Below are positions 56,176 to 64,000 of a DNA stretch of 64,000 nucleotides, one piece after another (position 1 is the first letter of the stretch; each line of letters begins with the position of its first letter). Position numbers and translations under genes: made by a program. The stretch covers positions 1,426,001 to 1,490,000 of the forward strand of contig NW_020825338.1 of NCBI RefSeq assembly GCF_003286085.1. Direction: 5' to 3'. This DNA is from Drosophila persimilis (taxonomy: Eukaryota; Arthropoda; Insecta; Diptera; Drosophilidae). The notes under the pieces are model-generated. The model worked only from the letters and a program-made list of their open reading frames with translations. It was not told the origin of the DNA and did not search any database.

Positions 56176-57367
56176 AGCAACAAATTCCTGATGAGAGTAC
56201 TCTCAGAAAGAACTACTTGGATAAATCCTACCAACAAATTCGCGAAAGTATAAAAGACGAAAACGTTTGGATATCAGTGGACGAAACTACGGATAAGCAA
56301 GGGCGATATGTCGCAAATTTGATTATAGGAACATTAAGCGAAAAGGAATCTTCATCCTCATTTTTATTGTCCTGTAAATAGTTGAAAGAAGTAAATAATG
56401 CAACTGTTTCTCGATTTGTGAACGACAGCATTCGTATATTGTGGCCTCACGGGAATGAGTTAAAAGTTTTGTTACTCTTAACTGATGCTGCGGCATATAT
56501 CATACAAGCTGGTAAAAATTTAAAGGTTTTTTATCCGAATCTCATACATATAACTTGTTTAGCACATGGATTAAATTGAATAGCTGGAAAAGTAAGAACA
56601 TCGTTTCATGTCGCTAACTCGTTTATATCCTGTGTGAACAAAATTTTCATAAAAGCTCCGCTCAGAGTACAACGCTACAAACAAATACTCAATAAGGAGT
56701 TACCACCAGAACCCATCATAACCAGATGGGGTACATGGTTGAAGGCGGCATGCAGATAACATGGAGGGAATAAAAGAGGTTTGTCAACAAAAAACATTTT
56801 AGTTTGATAAATAAAAAGATTCTAAATTTTCATTTTAGGTTCTTGAAACACTGAACCCAGAAGATGCTGAATCCATTAAGCTGGCGAAGGAGCTGGCGAA
56901 GGAGCTGGTAGAAAATCCACAACTACATCAAGAATTTATATATATAAAATCCCACTTCGAGAGAGTTGCCGAAATAATAACAGCATTGGAAGCGAAGGGG
57001 CTATCATTAAAAACGTTAATGGACTTATTCAAGGAAGCTGAAAATATTGTCTATAACATAACTGGTGATTTTGTGATTTGGAATTGATTTAAAAAAGAAA
57101 TTTGAAGCAATTTTGAAAAGAAATCCTGATTTTTAAATCATTTCAAGAATAAATAGTATATTAAATCTAAATGGTGAGGATCTGTCTGGAATCGAACCAG
57201 TCACAAACGAAAATATAATAAAATATAAATTTGCTCCAGTTACTTCCTGTGACGTTGAAAGAAGCTTTTCCACGTACAAACTGATTTTTGGAGAGAAACG
57301 TCAGAGCCTCTTAATAAATAATTTAGAGAAAATTTTAGTTGTTTACTGCAATACAAATTATTTCTAA
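56170..57367 (+). pseudogene. hAT transposase remnant (CGGBP1-like subgroup)
   Basis: ESTLRKNYLDKSYQQIRESI, VWISVDETTDKQGRYVANLI (catalytic Asp region), a TAG at 56379-56381, then VLLLLTDAAAYIIQAGKNL and HITCLAHGLN, a TGA at 56577-56579, and EPIITRWGTWLKA. A 61-bp GT...AG intron appears at about 56779-56839. The C-terminus reads CDVERSFSTYKLIFGEKRQSL...NLEKILVVYCN, stop at 57365-57367. The family is distinct from the hAT element at 12.8 kb. No terminal repeats identified. Confidence 0.72.
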
Positions 57368-57484
57368 TAAATTTTAAGCCTTTATTATATCGTATGTTTT
57401 AAGTATCTAGTTTAATAGCAAAAAATAGTTAATAAAATTTCAATACCTATACTACCTTCTAAATCGTTTTTAAATTTTTCTTTT

Positions 57485-57640
57485 ATTTGATTTACATAGG
57501 AGATTGATGCATATTTTGCATAATTTGCAAATACTTTGCATATTTTTTGCATAATTTGCATATATTTTGCATATTTTGGCATATATTATGCATATGCATT
57601 TCATGCAAATATGCACCAAAAATGAAAATATGCAGATCGT
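57485..57640. repeat. AT-rich TTTGCATA-type repeat
   Basis: Irregular repetition of TTTGCATAATTTGCA / TATTTTGCATAT, about 12 units. It may be the subterminal region of the preceding hAT element. No coding content; 57641-57702 shows nothing else. Confidence 0.6.
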
Positions 57641-57702
57641 TTTCAAATCTACTTTTCATGAAACGAACTTTAGTGTCATCAGAATCAAAATCCGAGGTCT
57701 AG

Positions 57703-58368
57703 TTATAACATACCGATCATTTGGTACATTTTTTTTTTGATAATGTATGGCCCTTTAAATTTTGGAATAAATTTCTTATTTGTACCTATCGTAGTGTCAG
57801 CGCTTCGTACGAGAACAAAGGCTCCTTCTTTAAATTTTATATGTTTCTTAATATTTTTATCATAATAGTGTTTTATCTTAGTTTGGTTTTCAGTTATTTT
57901 ATCTAATACTCCTTTCCCCATTGCTATTAAGTCTTTATTTGGTCTTGAATTAGTTTTGTCTTCTAGAAATTCCGTTAAAGCGTCAATATCACAGCCTCTT
58001 TGCTGAACACCGAAGAGTACCACCGATGGTATTTCCCCAGTAACCGAATGTTTTGAATGGTTTATTGCATATTCCGCTTTTGTGAGTAGTTTACACCAAT
58101 CTGAGTGTAGCAATGGTTCAGGGTTCTTTGCTAATATACTTTTTATTGTTCTATTTACTCTCTCCACACTCCCATTTGCCTGTGGTGAGGCAGTTGCTGC
58201 TCTAACATGTTCAATGTTGCTACTTAGCATAAACTCACTGAATTCCAACGATGCGAAACATGAGCCTCTATCACTGACAATTCTCCTAGGTCAGCTATAA
58301 TTTTCAAAATATTTCGTTAAGCATGCGAAAAATTCCTTAGTGCTAGTAGTGTTTGCAGAATACAATTT
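57703..58368 (-). pseudogene. Gypsy-type integrase remnant (element 3)
   Basis: The minus strand reads RRIVSDRGSCFASLEFSEF (catalytic Asp in SDRG), ATASPQANGSVERVNRTI (catalytic Glu in VERVNR), then a C-terminal KHYYDKNIKKHIKFKEGAFVLVR and KFKGPYIIKK. An in-frame stop sits just before the RRIVSDRG segment. It is cut on the right by a DINE-1 at 58369. Only the integrase part remains. Confidence 0.8.
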
Positions 58369-58938
58369 AAACGAGGGGGAACGTTGTGAGTTGCTGCGGA
58401 CACCGCAACTCTACAGTTATACCCGATACTAAGTCAGTATGGCTCTCCTCCGGCAGACGGCGCTAATATTAAACGACACGACAAAGAGTGCGTGCGAGAG
58501 AGACAGAAAATCAGTCTGAGCGTGACGTCGGGCGCTGCGTAGCCAGTGCAAATTGATTTGTTCCCTTTGGCTACAAAAATGATCCGATCTAATCCAGATT
58601 CAGCAATCTGATAGATATGGTCATTATCTATGATTTTGCGTTTTTAGTTTTCTCGAATGTGCAATATTGTGGATGCAACAGATTTTCGTCCTTTGTGTGG
58701 GATAGGCGAGGCGAAATTTTGAGATGCACGTTTTATAGTGAGATCTAAGAGGAGTGCGGATTCCAAATTTGGTTACTCTAGCGGACAGACAGACATGGCT
58801 CAATCGACTCGGCACTTGATGCTGATCAAGAATATATATACTTTATGGGGTCGGAAACGATTCCTTCTGGACGTTACACACATCCATTTTTACCACAATT
58901 CTAATATACCCCAATACTCATTTTGAGTATCGGGTATA
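58369..58938 (-). mobile_element. DINE-1, internally deleted, next to 5S copy 2
   Basis: 570 bp. The hairpin end and the GAGTATCGGGTATA end are intact. The middle (from the CTCTAGC segment near 58770 to the GGACAGACAGACATGG segment) is deleted. Confidence 0.88.
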
Positions 58939-58981
58939 AAAACGAAACGTAAATACGGCAAAAGGCAAAAAGTTGGTGACG

Positions 58982-59101
58982 AAGCCAACAACACGCGGTG
59001 TTCCCAAGCGGTCCCCCATCTAAGTACTAACCGCGCCCGACGCTGATTAATTTCGGTGATCGGACGAGAACCGATGTATTCAGCGTAGTATGGTCGTTGG
59101 C
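58982..59101 (-). rRNA. 5SrRNA: 5S rRNA gene, copy 2 (box A mutation)
   Basis: 120 nt, identical to copy 1 except G to U at nt 56 (plus-strand position 59046, GCTGATTAA for GCTGCTTAA). This base lies in the box A part of the internal promoter. A T5 terminator follows on the minus strand at 58967-58972. It could be a weakly transcribed or silent variant. Confidence 0.9.
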
Positions 59102-60370
59102 GAAGGCCTGGGAGCTGAACGTTGGTTTGCTTTGTGTTCTGCCTTCGACTGACCAAAACTAACAATAAGATGGGTGTAAGTTCAAACGACTAGACTAGGA
59201 TCTACTGGCAGGGATTGGATGTGGTATGGGGTGTCTGTATTTATGCATTTATTTAGAAAAAGAAAACCAAATGCCGTTCCCCTTCGAACAATGTTTAGGT
59301 TAGGTTAGGTTCAGGCGGTAGGCTGGGCGAGTGATGAAACCCTCCCAAGCTCACTTGGACCTGTAGAAGGTCCGTTGTGGTGCCGCATGGGCGTGTGCCC
59401 CTTCCCAGTGCCTAAAAACCGTGGAGAACAGGCAGTTGCAAATTAAGGGCAGTCAGATCCTGAGGCTTGGATGAAATGTCCGTGAGGAAAGCGGCCCCGA
59501 GAATACGAAGACGACGATTTCCAAGGGCCGGGCAGTGCAGAAGTCGTTAAGAAGTCGGCGTTCCCCTCAATGTCCCTGTGGCCTGGGACCCGTATAAGGA
59601 AGAGGTCTAACTGCTCTGCGATCTCGTGCAGAGACCTGCGGCAGTCATTTACGGTCGCTGAGTTCGACGATATTGAGCCTAAAGCTCCATCTCCATCTCG
59701 CAGTCCTCCCTAGGTGGGATTTATACCTGGAAAGGCGTCGAGAGGTGATCACTAGGGATACAATAATCTGTCCTCTCTGGTGATTGCGGGAGTGTCGTCA
59801 GGATTCCTGGGTGCCCAACCGCGGACGCTTTCCACAGTCGGGCTTCTCTCATTCTGAGTGCGCAAAGTGTTGCCACCTTCTTTCCCATGAGATCTATAGG
59901 GAGGAGTAGTGCGTAGCCCGCCAGTTATGCATAGCTCTGCCATGCGTTGAACTCTGCTGAGTTTATTGAGGCATGTCCTTTGTCTAAGGCTGGCCACCAT
60001 ACCACCACTCCATAGAGCATGATCGGTCGCATGATGACGGTGTAAAGCCACCGAACTATATAGGGGGTCATTCCCCATTTTAGTCCGATGGCTTTCCTGC
60101 AAGTATAGAGGGCCTCTGTGGCCTTCTTTACTCTATCCTTTATGCTCAATTTCCAGTCGAGCTTTCTATCGAGGATTAGGCCAAGATACTTGGCGTTGTT
60201 GCTGAAGACTAGCGCTTCCCCACATAGTCTTGGGGGAATCAGTGCCGGAACTTTGTACTTGTTATGGTTCATTTTAATTTTCCCATTTCTGAGAACACGC
60301 TTCAATCAAGAAACGCTTAAATAATAAGCTTAAAAATGTTGTAGACTTCGATTGGATGTGCGATCCACGT

Positions 60371-60841
60371 TTACTTGGAAATGACAAGGGGACCCGTCTG
60401 CTTGGCGGCATCGCGCTGCTTGACCACAATCTGGTTGGCGATGCGATCCAAATCACGCTGTCCGATGGAACTGAGCTTGCGACCACCCTCTGGGTGCTTC
60501 TCGACAAGGCGGGCGTGCTCGAGGGCCTGGAGAGCCTTACGGGCGGCACCGTCAGCGGCACGGCAGAAATGCGAAGGGTGGACACCGTTGCGCTTGCGAC
60601 CACCATAGATCTTGGTGATGGAGCCAACACCAGCGGGACTGCGGTGATACAGATGGCGCAGGATCGAGGCGCAACGCACGTAGAACCAGTCGGGATCGTA
60701 GGGGGCCAGCTCCTTGAACTTGGCCGTCTTGATGATGTCCATCTGGTCGGGCACCTTCAATTTGCCAGTCTTCTTGAGGAAGACGGCAACCGCCTTGGTA
60801 ACGGCATGCTGGTCAATATCCTTTACTGTGACACCTGGCAT
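60371..60841 (-). CDS. RpS19a: Ribosomal protein S19 (RpS19a-like) retrocopy, intact
   Basis: A 156-codon frame from the ATG at 60839-60841 ([16 protein letters not shown]) to TAA at 60371-60373. It carries the S19e family landmarks [47 protein letters not shown] and [11 protein letters not shown]. The length equals the normal fly protein, and no intron or lesion is visible. The 5' side matches a ribosomal protein mRNA start (pyrimidines then CCGGTTGACTTTAACAAGAAAG). The 3' side extends about 110 nt to an ATTAAA motif just before the junction. S19 is a 40S subunit protein needed for 18S rRNA maturation. Whether this copy is expressed is unknown; there is no obvious promoter, and it lies inside a dead LOA element. 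Confidence 0.93.
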   Translation of the reverse strand: MPGVTVKDIDQHAVTKAVAVFLKKTGKLKVPDQMDIIKTAKFKELAPYDPDWFYVRCASILRHLYHRSPAGVGSITKIYGGRKRNGVHPSHFCRAADGAARKALQALEHARLVEKHPEGGRKLSSIGQRDLDRIANQIVVKQRDAAKQTGPLVISK

Positions 60842-60863
60842 CTTTCTTGTTAAAGTCAACCGG

Positions 60864-60890
60864 AAAAAAAAAAAAAAAAAAAAAAAAAAA
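60864..60890. repeat. A27 tract at the 5' side of the RpS19 retrocopy
   Basis: 27 A on plus (T on the sense strand), between the mRNA start CCGG and LOA sequence GCACCAG. The homologous LOA site (52597-52600) has only four A. Confidence 0.95.
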
Positions 60891-62620
60891 GCACCAGTTC
60901 CGTTTTAGACGGGTTGACGCCTAACCCGCATATGTCTGCCCATTTCGTCATTTTCGTGAGAGTACTTGTCCTGCACTCACACAACGTCTGCGGAAATTTT
61001 CCACGCGGCAGCCACCACCCTCTATCTCCCGCAGCAGTTCGTTCTCAGCCACGTTCCACAGGAGGGGCGAGAGGACTCCGCCCTGCGGGGTGCCTCTGCA
61101 GACCAATCTGGTGCATGTTGACGTCCCCAGTGATGCCTCAACCGTCCTGCATTGCAGCATCTGATCGATCAGGCTCACCGTCCGGGAGTCAACCCCCAGA
61201 TTCGTCAGTGCGCCCGTGATGGCGGTCGGAAGGATGTTGTTAAAAGCGCCTTCTATGTCGAGGAAGGCTACCAGGGTGTACTCCTTACAGTTGACGGACG
61301 CTTCTATGATCGATGTGATCGTGTGTAGGGCCGTTTCGGTGGATCTTCCTTTCCGATAGGCATGCTGGGAGTCTGAGAGATGCATCCCCAACAGCCGTTC
61401 CATCGTCTTCAGAAAGAAGGACGATAGACTTATGGGTCTGAAATCTTTGGGGGCAGTGTGCGAGGGCTTGCCTGCCTTGGAGATGAAGACGACTTTAGTA
61501 TGAAGACAGGTTCCCGGGATATATCCATGGGAGAAGATTCCCTCGTATATCCTTTTGAGCCAATTAGTGGCTTTTTGTCCAGCGTGAATCAGTTGGGCAG
61601 GGATGATGTCATCTGGTCCCGCAGACTTGTATGGTTTGAAGCTTTCGATTGCCCAGGAAATGTTGTCCTGGCTTAGCAGGTACATGATATCACTTGAGGC
61701 AACGGCATGAGCGGCGATGTAGTGTGGTCTGTTTTCAACGCAGCCGGATAGTGGGTGTTAAGGAGAAGATTTAGCGACTCATTGCTGGACGTTGTCCATG
61801 ATTGGTCGGCATTCTTCATGTAGCCCAGAGTGGGTGTAGTCTTCGAGAGAACTTTGCGCAAGCGCGAGGCTTCTGAGTTATTCTCAATGTCGCTACAGAA
61901 CTTGCGCCATGAGGCGCGTTTGTCTTTCCTGAGTTCTTTATTGTTAATTGACAGACTGGCCTTGTAATCGGCCCAGTTCTGCTCAACGTTTTCAGCCTTA
62001 GCTTTATTGAAGAGTCTCCGGGAGGCATCCCGGAGTTCCCTCAATTTCGGATTCCACCATTCAGCTTTCTTCCGGCCTCTGCACTTGCCAGAGGGGCAGG
62101 ATTTATCGAGCGCCTCATTGCAGGCGTCGGTAAATAGTTTAACAAGATGAGTCTTGGCTTCCCTGGAAATCTCCTTCTCAGGTGGAGTCTCAGGGAGAAC
62201 ACGACAGAGGTGGTCTGAATACCAAGCCCAGTTTTCCGCCTAAGGTTCCGGAATTGAGCTGGTCTCGGTAGTGAAAAAGAGAATACGGTTTCCACGTACC
62301 TGTGGTTCGAGAAGGAGTGCTCTTCCAGGGCCCTCCAGAATACGATGTTCCCATGTAACTCATGAGAGGCAAGTGTGAGGTCCAGGACCTCCTTGCGGTT
62401 TTTAATAATGAAGGTGGGATCACTCCCCCTATTTAATAGGACCATCTGAGTGGTCAGTAAATAGTTGAAAAGGTACTCACCCCTTTCGTTGGTGTCAGTG
62501 CTTCCCCACTGGCAGTGGTGTGCATTGGCGTCGCACCCAACGATTAGGCCGGTGTCCTTGGCCTCGCAGTCTGTGATTCGCGCCCTGAGCGCCTGTGGAG
62601 GCAATCCAAGCCGATTGCCA

Positions 62621-63512
62621 AGCCTGTTCAGTCTTGGTTTAATGTTGTAAACCACCAATACCCCACACACTTTACAAAAACCAGAAACACACTATTAGAC
62701 TTATTTTTTGTTGACAGTCCGGAAAATTGTTACTCTATGATCAACACACAGTGCCAGGGTATTCAAAACATGACTTTATTTTCATGACCTACGACATCAA
62801 TCCTGACAACCATGACTTTGTTACCTTCTATAGAGACTTTAAGAACATTGACCTTAGAAAACTAGACATTGACATTAACATGCTCGACTGGACAACAATA
62901 TATTATATGCCGTCTGTGAATTCTCAGCTTGCCCACCTTCAATCAAATATCGACTTTATAATGAACATGTACCTATCAAGAAAGCGACCGTTAGACCAAC
63001 AGATAACTCCTGGTTCAACCATGAAATAAAAATGGGTATCATTAAACGAAATGACGCCTTTAAAAAGTTTAAAAGATAGAAGACTGAAAGCCACCTTAAT
63101 ATGTACAAAGCATTAAGATCAAATGTAACAAAGCTAATCAACTCTGCCAAGACCGCCTTCTACACGCCAAAGTTTTTTAATAACGCGGTATGCGGTAAGA
63201 AAAAATGGCAAATTATTAAAAATATTGGAATTGGGAAGAAAACACGAAACACTCAAGTTGACATGGAACTAAATGAAATAAATAACAAATTTGTGCAACT
63301 AGTTGTACCTGACTTTCCCCCAACCCTTAACTTGGAAGCAGTACCCTATCATAACACTGTTCCTAGCTTTAGTTTCTGTTGTGTTAGTCCGTGTGATGTT
63401 CTAGAATCCCTACTTAAGATTAAGTCGAATGCGATTAGCCTAGACAACATGAACCCTAAATTTCTGAGAATAATTCTCCCCCGAATTTTAATGCAAGTTA
63501 CCCACATTTCTG
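62621..63512 (+). pseudogene. CR1-like non-LTR element, unit 2 copy (truncated)
   Basis: Frames 62727-63029 and onward match unit 1 (LLYDQHTVPGYSKHDFIF, NSWFNHEIKMG), with private shifts near 62960 and a stop at about 63079. The match to unit 1 ends at CACATTTCT (63512), where a different element begins. Confidence 0.82.
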
Positions 63513-64000
63513 GGGGCACTGCTTCCATGGTAAAGGGGGCACACAGAGGCACACCTCAGGGTGGAGTCCTGTCGCCACTACTGTGGAATCTGGTGGTCGA
63601 CGACCTCATCAAGAGATTTGAAAGGAAGGCCCCAAAGATAACAGCTTATGCAGATGACATAAGCATACTTATTACGGGTGTATGTCCATCGACCCTCAGC
63701 TCCTTAATGGAACGTACACTCAGGGAGATACGTGAGTGGGCGGAAGAGGTAGGACTCAGTATCAACGCGGACAAGACGGACCTCATCCTCTTTACCAAGA
63801 GGTACAAGGTACCGATATGGACCCCCCCGAAAATTGACCAAACTAGGCTGACCCCAAAACCACAGGTGAAATACCTAGGCACAGTACTGGACAGCAAGCT
63901 GGCATGGAGGCCCAATGTAGTGGAAAGGGTGAAGAAGGCTACCATTGCGCTTTATGCATCCAAGAAGATGCTCAGCAGCACATGGGGTCTGTCACCTGCT
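63513..64000 (+). mobile_element. Third LOA/R1-like non-LTR element, 5'-truncated, runs off the window
   Basis: The plus-strand frame reads HRGTPQGGVLSPLLWNLVVDDL, ITAYADDISILI (YADD present), LSINADKTDLILFTKRYKVP, VKYLGTVLDSKLAW and VERVKKATIALYASKKML. It is open to the window end. Its 5' end falls inside RT and directly abuts the CR1-like copy. It differs from LOA elements A and B, and is in the opposite orientation. Confidence 0.82.

Larger units (their letters stand above)
59294..62620 (-). pseudogene. LOA-type element A, unit 2 copy (interrupted by an RpS19 retrocopy)
   Basis: Same structure as unit 1, including the TTAGG-like 3' tail, the loss of YADD (about 61001) and the head-to-head CR1-like neighbour. 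Frames: post-RT 59752-60305, RT 60948-61685, linker 61673-62044, endonuclease 62041-62670 with GLIVGCDANAHHCQWGSTDTNERGE, which unit 1 has partly lost. Private changes: deletions near 59472 and 59537, loss of about 18 bp at 61378, and the retrocopy at 60261-60890. Confidence 0.85.

Noticed and set aside
57485-57640. Centromeric or satellite array
   Set aside because: Units are irregular and only about 150 bp long. It more likely belongs to the adjacent hAT remnant.
60371-60859. Longer RpS19 frame starting six codons upstream
   Set aside because: The upstream start would be TTG in the 5' UTR. The standard ATG at 60839-60841 gives the normal protein length.

Overview
This 64 kb window looks like repeat-choked heterochromatin of a Drosophila species. 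An obscura-group fly is my best guess, and a Y, neo-Y or pericentromeric block would fit. The evidence is many DINE-1/INE-1-type Helitron copies, Drosophila-style LTR elements primed by tRNA-Lys, LOA-clade non-LTR elements, two 5S rRNA genes, and one recognisable host gene (a Herc4/CG9153-like HERC ligase) that is a multiply broken, intron-containing pseudogene. All family names come from reading motifs; no database search was run.

Layout. 1-9.4 kb: a Tc1 remnant, LTR-like repeats, DINE-1 copies, a CACTA/EnSpm-like transposase split by a DINE-1 with a small spliced companion gene downstream, a 63-bp tandem array, and a second Tc1-like transposase with a lost catalytic Asp. 9.9-15.5 kb: a second, more decayed copy of the CACTA-like transposase, then a DINE-1 into which a 2.6 kb hAT element has inserted (8-bp target duplication, frameshifted BED/hAT transposase, subterminal repeat arrays). 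15.8-27.5 kb: a Ty3/gypsy element with 2.4 kb LTRs, a gag carrying a RING-H2 domain, and pol with the PR-RT junction deleted. It sits inside a BEL/Pao element, and one of its LTRs carries two further DINE-1 copies. 28.8-30.4 kb: repeats, then the 5' flank of the Herc4-like gene. 30.45-47.67 kb: the Herc4-like pseudogene, split in its HECT domain by a 13.5 kb insertion (a chimeric LOA element that itself holds an 8.8 kb gypsy element) flanked by one 12-bp target duplication. 47.7-48.8 kb: the downstream flank. 48.8-64 kb: DINE-1 / 5S rRNA / LOA / CR1-like modules in duplicate, with a hAT remnant and a gypsy integrase between the two units. An intact, intronless RpS19 retrocopy lies in the second unit's LOA copy, and another LOA-like element runs off the right edge.

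How it works together. Almost nothing here is an operating pathway. Most transposon genes carry frameshifts, stops, truncations or lost catalytic residues. The only products with intact sequence are the 156-codon RpS19 retrocopy, one or two 5S rRNA genes, and some long but incomplete transposon ORFs. The value of the window is its stratigraphy: nested insertions with empty-site comparisons give element ends, target duplications and relative ages. On a fixed convention, DINE-1 is called + when it reads TATACCCGATACT first and ends in the hairpin and CCCTCGTT.
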